Notes under the pieces: model-generated
Told to the model about the DNA's origin: nothing
The model's input: only the letters and a program-made list of their open reading frames with translations
The model's database searches: none
Part shown: positions 16,963 through 26,258 of the stretch, piece after piece
Position numbering within the stretch: position 1 is the first letter of the stretch
Layout: each line of letters starts with the position of its first letter
From: Desulfovibrio cuneatus DSM 11391
Lineage (GTDB): Bacteria; Desulfobacterota; Desulfovibrionia; Desulfovibrionales; Desulfovibrionaceae
DNA: 60,562 nt
NCBI RefSeq assembly: GCF_000430005.1
Contig: NZ_AUCY01000022.1
Location: forward strand, 1 to 60,562
Reading direction: 5' to 3'
Program-made: the position numbers and the translations under genes

Positions 16963-18681
16963 ATGAGCATAGCCGCCCCCTTGCAATTGAACTTGCTGTG
17001 TGCAGGCAAAGAGTATGGCCAGCGGCTTATAGCCCTGACTCTTGTCCGTGAAATAGGCCGTATCCCTTTTGTACGGGCCGTTCTCACCCTGGAACGGGGA
17101 ATTGAAGATTCTTTTGCGCCCGGCGACGCGGTGGAAGTAAAAGCGGGGGAAAAAGGCAAAGCCACAAGCATTTTCAAAGGCCTGCTTACTTCCGCCGGGT
17201 TCAGCCTGCGCGGCGGCGAGCGCCTGTTGCGGCTGGAAATACGGGATGCGGCGCACAGCCTGACCCTTGGCCTGCAAACCCGCCTGTACCTGAACAAAAG
17301 TGACAGTGACATCTGCAAGGAAATTCTCTCCGCCCACGGTCTGGCAGCGGACATTCCGCAAACTCCGGGCAAACATGCGCAACTGCAACAGGTACAGGCC
17401 AACGACTGGGACTTTCTGCTCTCCCGCCTGTGGGCCAACGGGCTGGTGCCCATAGTCCGGAATGGCAAGGTCAGCGCCTGTGCGGCGGATGCTTCTGGTT
17501 CCCGCAATACAGTAAAAGTGAGCGGTGCGAGCGAGTCGGTGCTGGAGCTGGAAACGCGCTGGGACAGCCGTTCCTGGCTGGATTCCGTTACGGTAACAAA
17601 TTGGGATGAAGCCGCGCAGAAGGCAGTTGCCCAAAAATCTTCCGGGGTAAAACCGGAATTTCCCGGCACGGCAAAGCCCAAGGGCAAAACCACACAGGAC
17701 GTGCTCATTCCCCACGCTGTGGAGCCTGACGAGTCAAAAAACCTGGGCAAGGGCTTGCTGTGGCGGGCCGGGCTGGGCTTTCTTTGCGGCCGGGTGCGTC
17801 TGCTTGGCTATTACAAGGCCATGCCGGGCGATATGCTGCACATACAGGATATTGCGGGTTTTGCCGACGGTTCTGCGCTCATCTGGGCCACGCGCCTGGA
17901 ACTGCGCGCCGGCCTGTGCAGCCTGGATATACAGTTCGGCTACGACTTTTTGGAAAGGCTGCATCAACAGGGCAGCAAGCCCGGCCTTACCCACCCGCTG
18001 CAAGGCGGCCAACCGCACATTCAGGGGCTGTATTCCGGCAAGGTGCTGAAAATTTCCGGCGACCCGGAGCAGGGCGAACGCATTCAGGTGCATATTCCGC
18101 TGCTGCACGAGGCAGGCAAAGGGGTATGGGCGCGCATGGCGGCGCTGTATGCGGGTAAGGGCTACGGTGTGGTCTTCCGGCCGGAAAAAGACGATGAGGT
18201 GCTCCTGGGATTTTTGGGCGGCGACCCGCGCGCCCCGGTCATTGTGGGTGCCTTGCCCTCCAAAGCCAACCCCGCACCGGATACCCTGGCTGCCAAGGAT
18301 GAAAAAAACACCTGCAAAGGCTTGACAAGCAAAAACGGCCTGACCCTGCTGCTCAATGAAGAAGATAAAAGCCTTACCCTGGAAACGCCGGGCAAACAAA
18401 GCGTGTGCCTTAACGACAAGGACGGGCTGGTGAGCCTTACGGACAAAAACGGTAACAGCCTGAGCATGGACAAAAGCGGCATCACCCTGAAAAGCAACAA
18501 GGATATTGTGCTTCAGGCCCAAGGCAACATTACCCTGAAAGCCGCGCAAAACCTGCAAGGCGAAGGGCTGCAAGTAACAATGGAAGGCAAACAGGCTATC
18601 GCCCTTTCCGGCAACGCCACAGCGGAATTGAAAGCTGGCGGCATGTTGACGGTGAAGGGCGGGTTGGTGAAGATAAATTAG
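16963..18681 (+). CDS. VgrG-like spike protein (Afp8/Pvc8)
   Basis: This is a 572-residue protein from ATG 16963 (GTG 16957 is possible). Residues 1-330 are the gp27-like hub region. An OB-fold near 350-435 has QGERIQVHIPLLHE and FRPEKDDEVLLGFLGGDPR, the signature gp5/VgrG pattern. The C-terminal ~130 residues consist of short repeats (KNGLTLLL, KDGLVSLTD, KSGITLKS) forming the trimeric beta-helical needle. No effector domain is fused at the end. It is the central spike, tipped by the PAAR protein from 11635. The cargo-like gene begins 30 bp downstream. Confidence 0.95.
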   Translation: MSIAAPLQLNLLCAGKEYGQRLIALTLVREIGRIPFVRAVLTLERGIEDSFAPGDAVEVKAGEKGKATSIFKGLLTSAGFSLRGGERLLRLEIRDAAHSLTLGLQTRLYLNKSDSDICKEILSAHGLAADIPQTPGKHAQLQQVQANDWDFLLSRLWANGLVPIVRNGKVSACAADASGSRNTVKVSGASESVLELETRWDSRSWLDSVTVTNWDEAAQKAVAQKSSGVKPEFPGTAKPKGKTTQDVLIPHAVEPDESKNLGKGLLWRAGLGFLCGRVRLLGYYKAMPGDMLHIQDIAGFADGSALIWATRLELRAGLCSLDIQFGYDFLERLHQQGSKPGLTHPLQGGQPHIQGLYSGKVLKISGDPEQGERIQVHIPLLHEAGKGVWARMAALYAGKGYGVVFRPEKDDEVLLGFLGGDPRAPVIVGALPSKANPAPDTLAAKDEKNTCKGLTSKNGLTLLLNEEDKSLTLETPGKQSVCLNDKDGLVSLTDKNGNSLSMDKSGITLKSNKDIVLQAQGNITLKAAQNLQGEGLQVTMEGKQAIALSGNATAELKAGGMLTVKGGLVKIN

Positions 18682-18710
18682 ATATTACTATCAGTTAAGG
18701 GGTGTTGCCT

Positions 18711-19823
18711 ATGACTACGTATGAGACCCTATCCTTTCGAAATATGAAATTTGCTTATATCGAGGGTAATAAAATTGTCCATGGGCAAGAGCCAGTTGCA
18801 ACAAAGGTAAAAGCTACAATGGACTCAGATCCAGGAGTAAAGGGACAGGCTCCTCAGCCAAATGCATTAAAAAACATCATGAAAAGTTTACATAGAAATT
18901 TTAATGGAGATAACTTTATCAAAGGTCATCTGTTTAACGAGCATTTGGGGGGACAAGGTAATTACCAGAATTTATTCCCAATTACTGCAAAGGCTAATAC
19001 TTCTCACGAAGAAAAGGTTGAAGGATGTTTGAAAGATTGGTGGTCCAAGTTACCTCCGATGGAGGAAAGCGATCTGACGTATCAACCGGGCAGACCTCAA
19101 ACAGACCAGGATAGGCAGAGTGCCGGGGGAAAGCGTTCGAGGAAGGACAGCACTTTTACGATACCTCCCAAATTTAAAAAAGTAATATACGAGATTGAAA
19201 TTAAAGATCTAAAACCCCAACTTACAACGGAAAACCCAGAGTGTTCTATTAACTATAAAATTTCTAGCGGAGATTCTACCCAAGAAGAACTTCTTAATGT
19301 TGGAAAATTTGATTCTGTCCCTAAGAGGCCTAGTATATTTAACAAATTATTGGCTCATGCTAATCCTACACTTCAATTTGAACACGTAGAACAGAGCGCT
19401 GATGTACCTGAAGCAAGCAGTGGAGGAGCTAGTGCTCGATCAAGCAGGAGAAGCGCTAGTCAGCACAGTGGTTCAAAGCATGAAGATCGTAAATCAGCTC
19501 TTTCGGCCCGACCCTCTCAGGCTCCAGCCCCTCAAGGAGATACGCTTATTCCCTATGATGAAAGCGCAGAAAAATCAAATTTAGAAAAAAAGAAAGTCAA
19601 AAACAAACTTATATTTTTGCTAAAAGCTCTGGTTGACTTCCAACAATTATATTTGGTGCCTCGAACAGATCCCAGTAGCCTTCCATATCACATTTGCCTT
19701 TCAGAATTTCAGTCGACAATAAATATGATATTAACGATATCAAAAGAAATTCCAATTAAGATAGATGATGATATATCTATAGATGCAACTGAACCAACAC
19801 TTAAACGAAATGCTACACTTTAA
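18711..19823 (+). CDS. Candidate eCIS cargo with HNH/endonuclease-like motif
   Basis: This 370-residue protein starts at ATG 18711 behind AAGGGG. Residues 68-103 contain NFIKGHLFNEHLGG, then NYQNLFPIT, ANTSHEEKVEG. This is the GH..N..GG....NL.P......N..H...VE layout seen in toxin nucleases of the DNA/RNA non-specific (His-Me finger) endonuclease class; His73 is the candidate general base. Residues ~225-275 form a Ser/Arg/Ala/Pro-rich flexible linker and the C-terminal ~90 residues are helical. No signal peptide or membrane segment is seen. Its DNA is much AT-richer than the flanking spike and baseplate genes, indicating separate acquisition. Position inside the operon, directly after the spike, favours a loaded effector. 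No immunity gene is seen, as is usual for eCIS aimed at eukaryotes. Nuclease activity is inferred. Confidence 0.65.
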   Translation: MTTYETLSFRNMKFAYIEGNKIVHGQEPVATKVKATMDSDPGVKGQAPQPNALKNIMKSLHRNFNGDNFIKGHLFNEHLGGQGNYQNLFPITAKANTSHEEKVEGCLKDWWSKLPPMEESDLTYQPGRPQTDQDRQSAGGKRSRKDSTFTIPPKFKKVIYEIEIKDLKPQLTTENPECSINYKISSGDSTQEELLNVGKFDSVPKRPSIFNKLLAHANPTLQFEHVEQSADVPEASSGGASARSSRRSASQHSGSKHEDRKSALSARPSQAPAPQGDTLIPYDESAEKSNLEKKKVKNKLIFLLKALVDFQQLYLVPRTDPSSLPYHICLSEFQSTINMILTISKEIPIKIDDDISIDATEPTLKRNATL

Positions 19824-19835
19824 GGACCTTGGATA

Positions 19836-20219
19836 ATGAACACCTCCTGGCTCTTCCCCCCCTCCTTCAACAAATCCTCCGACGCCGCACGCACGGTGTC
19901 GGAAGAGCCGGATATTGCCCAGAGCGTTGCCATCCTTTTACAAACCGCGCCGGGTGAGCGTTTTCTGCTGCCGGAATACGGGGTTGACTGGCACGAACTG
20001 CTGTTTGAGGCAGCCGGGGGCCACAGCAATTCCCTGTTCAACCCGGAATACTTGAAGCACCGGCTGGGTGATACCTTGGCCGTTTTTGAGCCGCGCGTGG
20101 AACTGGAAGAGGTGCAGGTTACTGGTGAGCCCCATGAAGGTAAAGTGACCCTAGATCTTGTTTTGCGGGTCAAAGCCACGGGCAAGCTGCTGCGTATGGA
20201 ACAAAAAATTGGCGGCTGA
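19836..20219 (+). CDS. gp25-like baseplate wedge protein (Afp9)
   Basis: This 127-residue protein of the gp25/lysozyme-like baseplate family has the conserved PGERFLLPEYGVDW, followed by helices and a strand set ending VTLDLVLRVKATGKLL. It nucleates sheath assembly on the baseplate. GC content returns to that of the operon after the AT-rich gene upstream. A 46-bp spacer precedes the next start. Confidence 0.92.
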   Translation: MNTSWLFPPSFNKSSDAARTVSEEPDIAQSVAILLQTAPGERFLLPEYGVDWHELLFEAAGGHSNSLFNPEYLKHRLGDTLAVFEPRVELEEVQVTGEPHEGKVTLDLVLRVKATGKLLRMEQKIGG

Positions 20220-20265
20220 TGCCGGGTTGCTACAGAACGCCGGATTTTCACAAAATGGAGGCCCC

Positions 20266-23200
20266 ATGAGCCGAGTCGCACACCACTTTCCCGCCACTGG
20301 CCTGAACCGGGCCTGGCGCGCCTTTGCCGCCCTTGCCGAACCGCCCAAACTGGACGCCAGAGACGAGCAAGCCATGCTGGCCCATGTGCTGCGCCTCGCC
20401 GGGCTGGTCCGCTTTTTTGAATCCGGTGATGTCCCTTCCGGCACCTGGGCCGATGTATTGCGGCGGGAGCCGCTGATCATCCTGTCCGCCCTAAAGGAAG
20501 ATGCCGCTGCCCAGCCGGCCCGCCCGGCCCGCATTGCCGCCCTGGCCAGAGACATACCCACTCATTACCCTTCCGCCCCCGTGCCGCAGCAGGCGCAGCA
20601 ACAAGCGGAAACCGTTGTTTCGCATCTTCCGGAAACAGCCACCGCACCACCGCAAGCCGATGCCGCCATCCAGACCCTGATTGACGAAGAACAAGCCTGG
20701 CAACTGGGCTGGATACACAATCTGGAAAGTGCAGGCCTTTCCTTCCCCTTACCGCCTTACGCACCTCTGCCGCACCCCTGGAAGGAAGAAAGCGCCGCCC
20801 CCTTGGAACGCGCAGGCCTGTATGAAGGCACCGCCGTGCAACTGGGCCTGCGCCGCAAGGCATTGCTGGAGCAAGCGGAAACGGCTTTAACTGCTCTTTT
20901 AGAACGCCCTGAAGGCCGTTTACAGCCGCACACCGGGCTTCTGCTGACCTTTCTCCGGCAGTATTGCCATGTACAGGAAGGGGTAAACAGCCTTGTCCCT
21001 TTGCATGCGGATCATTTTTACCGCAAGGTTATGGGGTTTACCCCCAAGCAAGCCAAGGCGGACCGGGCGCTCCTTCTGTTTCAGTCTGAACCGGGCACAG
21101 TACCCTTCACCCTGCCAGCGCATACTGAAGTGCTCTGCGCCTCTGAACCACCCCTTGTTTTCAGGATAGAAGAAGACACCCCGCTTAACTCTGCCAGCCT
21201 TTCGGATGTCCTCGCCCTGACACCGGCAAACCCGCCCGGCCCCTGGATGCGGGAAACGCCCTGGGAGAATCACACAACACCCACCGGGGGCGGCCTGTGG
21301 CAGCCCTTTCCACCCGCCAGCCCGGAAGACCCGCACAAGGCCTGTTCCACGCTGCTGTCGTTGCCCGCCCTGCATTTGGCCGGGGGCAACAGGCGCATTG
21401 AATTGCGCTTTACTCTGACGCCGGATGCATCCGCACCCGATGCCCTTGCCATGTTAAAAGAAGCTTGGGAAGAGCACAGCCAGACCATGAACGCATCGGC
21501 CCTCTTTCAGGTGGAGTACAGCGCGCAAGCTGGCTGGATGGCTCCGGACAACACGGAACTGACCCTGATTTTCCCGCAACAATCCATTCCAAAGGCGGAG
21601 ACCGCACCCTTTGGGCAGCCTGCCCCGCTAGAAACGGAACAGCCGGAAAGCCCGCCTGCGCAAACAGACCAAGAAGAGCAGGCAGAGGATGTGGCTGCAA
21701 CGGAAGGGCTGCCGCAGGAACAGCCGGAAGCCGCGCAACCGGATCAACCAGCATCTGATTTCACCACCTCGGAAGAAATGATTTGCCCCTTGCCGGAACT
21801 GCGCCTTAGCCTGACTCTGACTGCGGAGCAGCCAGGGCTGTGTGCTCCGCAAGCGGACACCCACAACCTGGATGCTCTGCACCCGGCCCTCCGGCTAAAG
21901 CCTGTGCCGGGCGTGTCGCGGTTATGGGCGGTGTTGCATACATTCAGCCTTGGCAATCTCCATGTGGCTGTTCAGGTGAAAGGCACCAGAGGTTTTTCCT
22001 GCTTCGCCTCCTCCCAGGTTACGCCTGCGGCCCAAGGTATGCCTGTGGAAATATTCGGGCCACTTCCTGTTCCGGGTGCGGCTTTGATGCTGGATATCCC
22101 GGAATTAGGCAATAAAACCGTCCAGGCCATGCGCCTGCATTGGAATTGGGCCGCGCCGGAAAGCTTTGCGGCGTATTTTAGAGCGTATGATTTTGCACCA
22201 CTGCACCTTGCCCCATCGTGCAAAAAACACGCCTTGAGTGATGTTTGGGAAATAACAGGCAATCCAGTGGAATTACACGGGGGTGGCATCCGCACGCTGG
22301 AATGCCCTCTGCCGCAGGACGGCCAATTATGTAGCTACCGCTGGAGTCTTGGCGGCACGGGCAGCCTGTTTGGGCATGCCTCGTACGGTACCCTTCTGGC
22401 TCAACTTACCTTGATAGAAGCATCGTTATTCAAGCGGGCCTGGGCCTGGCTGAGAGGCAATCCACGCCTGCACGACCTTAACCCGCCATTCACACCGGCC
22501 TGGAATGATATCTGCCTGGATTATGAGGCGGACGCGCACTATGACCTGCGCCTGGAACCCGGCCTGCTTGCCCATGAGCACCCCTGGCCGCAGTGTACCC
22601 CTTCGGCTGCGGAACCTCCGCATCTGTTTGCCCACTATACACAGCATTCCCTATGCCTCAGCTTCAGCCAGCTTGAAAACCAGAGGGAAAGCCTGCCCCT
22701 GTCTCTGTACTTCCGGCTACAAAACACCGCTGAGCTTGGTGGGGGGGCAATTCCCCATGCCATGAGCGTCAGGGGGGCGCGTCTGTTACATGATGCAACC
22801 ACAGGCCTCTGCCAAAGCGGCACCATGCGCCTGCTTTTGGATGCAGCGAACCAAGAAGAGACGACAGGTGAATCCGCTGCGCCCGGGAATACCCCAGCGC
22901 GCCATGTGCGCCTGCACTGGCATACACGGCCCGATGCCGCTTTGCAGGGCATCCATGCGCAAGCCGCCTGGGCTGTGTACAGCCCGTGTGAGCAATCCGA
23001 CGTTCAGGAAAGGCCTTTTCCCCTGCCCGCAGGCATGTTGGGCGAACTCGGCCGCTTGGGCAGGGAAAATGCAGACCAAAAGAAAACAGCTCTCACCATT
23101 ACACAGCCCTATGCTTCCAGTGGAGGGCGGCCTTCTGGCCTGACCCGGCAGGGGCAAACGGAATTTTGGCAAAACTGCGCCGAAGAACTGGCGCATCGCG

Positions 23201-23889
23201 GGCAGGCTGTTTTGCCCAAAGACTATGAACGCCTGGTCTTACGGGAATGTCCTGAAGTGTTGGCGGTACGCTGCCTGCCGCACTGTGACGCCGCACTGGA
23301 AGATAAAAGCCCCGGCTCTGTCGCCGTGGTCATTTTTGCCCCGCAGGAAGGGGCCAGGACTGCCCTGCCGTCAGAAATTGTCGATACAAAGAAGACCTTA
23401 CCCGGCGGTTTTGTGCTTGACCCGACCCTGCCGGGTTATGCCGACTCCGAACTGTTGCGCCAAATTGAAGAATTCCTGCGCGAACGCGCTTCGCCCCATG
23501 TGCGGCTCCATGTGATGCAACCACACTATGAACGTATGAACCTGCGCTTGCGGGCCACGCGTGATCCTGCGAAAGACCCGTCTGAAGCCGTGATGGAAAC
23601 ACGGCAGGCACTGTTCAGAACACTTTCACCCTGGGCTTTTACCCCTTGTGAGACAATCATAGGGCGGCCCTTGGCCGGATCGGATGTGCTGCAAGCCCTG
23701 CACGGTCTTTCCTGGCTGGAAAGCATTGATGAGCTTGTTGTGGTAAGTCCCGCCAGAGAGAAGGAATTCGTCCTTGTCGCACATGGCCGGGAAAACACGG
23801 AAGCCGTGATTTCCACTGAGAATCCGGCCACGCTATTCCATCTGGCGGATATGGACATCCATCTGAAACTTTTTGCGAGCCCGGCATGA
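20266..23889 (+). CDS. Large baseplate wedge protein (gpJ-like, Afp11)
   Basis: This is a 1207-residue protein from ATG 20266, chosen for TGGAGG upstream; the frame is open further up, overlapping gp25. The C-terminal third contains the baseplate-J pattern (QAVLPKDYERLVLRECPEV, VAVVIFAP, then LREFLRERASPHVRL-like segment and RPLAGSDVLQALHGL). The middle has an acidic, Gln/Pro-rich insertion around residues 450-520. It is larger than typical Afp11 proteins. Together with the next gene product it forms the six wedges around the spike. Its stop overlaps the next start (ATGA). Confidence 0.85.
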   Translation: MSRVAHHFPATGLNRAWRAFAALAEPPKLDARDEQAMLAHVLRLAGLVRFFESGDVPSGTWADVLRREPLIILSALKEDAAAQPARPARIAALARDIPTHYPSAPVPQQAQQQAETVVSHLPETATAPPQADAAIQTLIDEEQAWQLGWIHNLESAGLSFPLPPYAPLPHPWKEESAAPLERAGLYEGTAVQLGLRRKALLEQAETALTALLERPEGRLQPHTGLLLTFLRQYCHVQEGVNSLVPLHADHFYRKVMGFTPKQAKADRALLLFQSEPGTVPFTLPAHTEVLCASEPPLVFRIEEDTPLNSASLSDVLALTPANPPGPWMRETPWENHTTPTGGGLWQPFPPASPEDPHKACSTLLSLPALHLAGGNRRIELRFTLTPDASAPDALAMLKEAWEEHSQTMNASALFQVEYSAQAGWMAPDNTELTLIFPQQSIPKAETAPFGQPAPLETEQPESPPAQTDQEEQAEDVAATEGLPQEQPEAAQPDQPASDFTTSEEMICPLPELRLSLTLTAEQPGLCAPQADTHNLDALHPALRLKPVPGVSRLWAVLHTFSLGNLHVAVQVKGTRGFSCFASSQVTPAAQGMPVEIFGPLPVPGAALMLDIPELGNKTVQAMRLHWNWAAPESFAAYFRAYDFAPLHLAPSCKKHALSDVWEITGNPVELHGGGIRTLECPLPQDGQLCSYRWSLGGTGSLFGHASYGTLLAQLTLIEASLFKRAWAWLRGNPRLHDLNPPFTPAWNDICLDYEADAHYDLRLEPGLLAHEHPWPQCTPSAAEPPHLFAHYTQHSLCLSFSQLENQRESLPLSLYFRLQNTAELGGGAIPHAMSVRGARLLHDATTGLCQSGTMRLLLDAANQEETTGESAAPGNTPARHVRLHWHTRPDAALQGIHAQAAWAVYSPCEQSDVQERPFPLPAGMLGELGRLGRENADQKKTALTITQPYASSGGRPSGLTRQGQTEFWQNCAEELAHRGQAVLPKDYERLVLRECPEVLAVRCLPHCDAALEDKSPGSVAVVIFAPQEGARTALPSEIVDTKKTLPGGFVLDPTLPGYADSELLRQIEEFLRERASPHVRLHVMQPHYERMNLRLRATRDPAKDPSEAVMETRQALFRTLSPWAFTPCETIIGRPLAGSDVLQALHGLSWLESIDELVVVSPAREKEFVLVAHGRENTEAVISTENPATLFHLADMDIHLKLFASPA

Positions 23890-26258
23890 AAAAACACGCC
23901 ATTTCCCCCCAATATGAACATTTTCTGCAAGAGGCCCGAAGCCATGCCGTTTTTTTCAGCGGTGCAACCTGGGATCTTAGTAGTGAGCACGATCCGGGGC
24001 TGACCCAGTTGGAAATACTGGTAAACGCCCTGGCTCTGGCACGGGACCGCTATGATACCTTGCCGGATTCCAGCTGCCTTTTACCCATCACGGGGCATGG
24101 AGCCCGCTGGAATCGCCCGGAGCAGACAAACACCTTTGTGTTTCAGGCAGATTCCTCTTTGCCTGCCAAGTCGGATTTTGCGGCCGTTCCGGCTGGAAGG
24201 ACGGAGCTCTGCCGGAATGTGGAAACTATCCCCGGCCTGCACCGGGCCTGGATTGTGCAGCCGGAGGGCGCGGAAGAACCCTTACCCAAAATGGTGGTTG
24301 CCTTTGCCCCGGTGCTGCCAACGGGTGGTTCCGCCTTTGCCCTGACCCCGGAAACAACACAGGCGCAAAGCGGCCTTGACCATAAAGACCCTATTGTGCA
24401 AGAGGTTAACAACCGTCTGGCACAGTGGCAGGAGTTATGCCGCCCGGCGTTGCGGGCCGAAGAAATACGGCTGGCCCCCCTGGAAGCCGGGCTTATACTT
24501 GAATTGGCCGTATCTCCGGAGAAGCCGCACACGCTTCTTGCCCTTGTTGCAGAACTCATGACAGCGGTTGAAGAATACCTTCGTCCGCGTGGAGCCATAC
24601 CGCGTACAATCAGCCCCTCAGAGATGCATGCATTTCTGGTTTACTCCTTTGAAAAGACACAGGCGAACGGGCATAATGTACTTAAAGGTATCCATAGTGT
24701 TTGTTTGCGCAACGCTGCCGGGCAAAGGGCATTCGCCAGAGAGATATTATCTCTGGGGCAAGGGTATGACGCCTTTGACGTAACACAATGGAACATCCGG
24801 GTAGGCCGGGGTGGTGATTATGAAGAACTGAGCAAGGAAGACCTGCGTCATGCCGCGTATCTGGCGCAATGCCGCCTCACGGAAAAACTGTACCGGGAAC
24901 AATGGCGTGTACCGGAAACACGAGAACCACTGGGGGAAGCCGCTTGGTACCAAGCCGTGGTCGAAGAGACCGGCAAGCCTGCGTACCTGCATGAGCAATT
25001 CCCTGCGTGTTATAATGTCGCCTCTGTGGAAAGTGGCAGTGTGGGTGAAAACCAGGCGGAATCGCGGCAACTCCAGGGGTGGCTGTTTCTTTTTGAGCAG
25101 ATTTTGGCTGACGCCTTGCTTCCGCTGCGTGACCCTGCCGCCTTGTTTGTTCCGCGCGTGCCGAAAGCGGAAGAACTGTGCGCTGATACGGAAAGTCCAT
25201 TGCTTTCCGTCTTGACAGACGGCCCGGCATACCGAATCGGCATGGGGGATGCCGTGCGGCAAGGAGGCGAGTTTCTGCGGCGCTGCGAGGACCTCCTGCT
25301 GCATCTGGCCGCATTGCAGGGCGAAGTACCCTGGTTCGTTCCGGAAGATACTATCCAAGAGGGTTCACTCCCCTCCGCAAACGCCGGACACCGGCTTGGA
25401 CTTCTTACTTATTGGCTACGACATCTGCCCTGGTTGAACGGGCGGCGGTTACTGCGGAATTCTTCTCAAGCCGGGATGTCGCAGGTCAATGCCGGGAACT
25501 GCCTGCTAGAGCAGCGCCTTGCCATACTGTTACTGCCTTTCACCCTTACTGCTCCGGCACCTGCACAACGTTTTTTTGATATCCGTGTTGAACGTAATAC
25601 GGTAACTGGGCAGGATGAATACCGCTGTTATATTCGGGATGCGGAACAGCGGCTGCGTATCATTTGCAAAATAGCCGCAAGCAGCCTGGAAGAAGCGGAA
25701 TTCATAGGCCTGTACGTCATGCGTCTGGCCGGATCTGCCGAACAGTATCACATCACAGACAAAGACATTCACATAGGCTGGCTGGCTGTACTTGCTGAAG
25801 AAGACCCGACCATGGTTTCGGATGCACCGCCAAACCCTTTTGACAGAATCAGGGAAACCACGATGTGGGTCAAAACGTCATTGCCGTCCTGGGTGGAAAT
25901 TGTGGACTACACGGAGATTGGTGAAGATCGTCCCTTTGAACTGGCTGTACTTCTGGAACAGACGCTTGTGCCTCCGGCATGGCAGCCATCCCTGAAACAG
26001 GCGATACAAGAGCACATACCGGCGCACATTTTGGCCCATGTCTTTTTTATCACCCCGGAAGAACGGGGTTTGATAGATTCACTGCTGTATAGGCCGGAAA
26101 AAAGCACAGAAGCCCATAGACACGATACACGAGCCAGACTGCGGGAACTTATTCTTTCTTTTGAAGGCAAAAAGGACAAAGCATCCCTCTTGGCAACAGC
26201 GACAGATCCGCTGATTTCAGGTCCTCCTTTGGCGGAAAAAACCTCTTATGTCTGTTGA
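23886..26258 (+). CDS. Baseplate wedge protein (Afp12-like)
   Basis: This 790-residue protein overlaps the gpJ-like gene by four bases and the next gene by eleven. It opens with SPQYEHFLQEARSHAVFFSG and LTQLEILVNALALARDRYD. It contains FDVTQWNIRVGRGGDYEELS and a C-terminal part rich in beta strands with HIPAHILAHVFFITPEE. The closing segment resembles the Afp12/gp7-type partner of the J-like protein, where a sentence such as 'IP.H....VYW' is typical. Assignment relies mainly on order and size. No transmembrane or signal segments are seen. Confidence 0.72.
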   Translation: MKKHAISPQYEHFLQEARSHAVFFSGATWDLSSEHDPGLTQLEILVNALALARDRYDTLPDSSCLLPITGHGARWNRPEQTNTFVFQADSSLPAKSDFAAVPAGRTELCRNVETIPGLHRAWIVQPEGAEEPLPKMVVAFAPVLPTGGSAFALTPETTQAQSGLDHKDPIVQEVNNRLAQWQELCRPALRAEEIRLAPLEAGLILELAVSPEKPHTLLALVAELMTAVEEYLRPRGAIPRTISPSEMHAFLVYSFEKTQANGHNVLKGIHSVCLRNAAGQRAFAREILSLGQGYDAFDVTQWNIRVGRGGDYEELSKEDLRHAAYLAQCRLTEKLYREQWRVPETREPLGEAAWYQAVVEETGKPAYLHEQFPACYNVASVESGSVGENQAESRQLQGWLFLFEQILADALLPLRDPAALFVPRVPKAEELCADTESPLLSVLTDGPAYRIGMGDAVRQGGEFLRRCEDLLLHLAALQGEVPWFVPEDTIQEGSLPSANAGHRLGLLTYWLRHLPWLNGRRLLRNSSQAGMSQVNAGNCLLEQRLAILLLPFTLTAPAPAQRFFDIRVERNTVTGQDEYRCYIRDAEQRLRIICKIAASSLEEAEFIGLYVMRLAGSAEQYHITDKDIHIGWLAVLAEEDPTMVSDAPPNPFDRIRETTMWVKTSLPSWVEIVDYTEIGEDRPFELAVLLEQTLVPPAWQPSLKQAIQEHIPAHILAHVFFITPEERGLIDSLLYRPEKSTEAHRHDTRARLRELILSFEGKKDKASLLATATDPLISGPPLAEKTSYVC

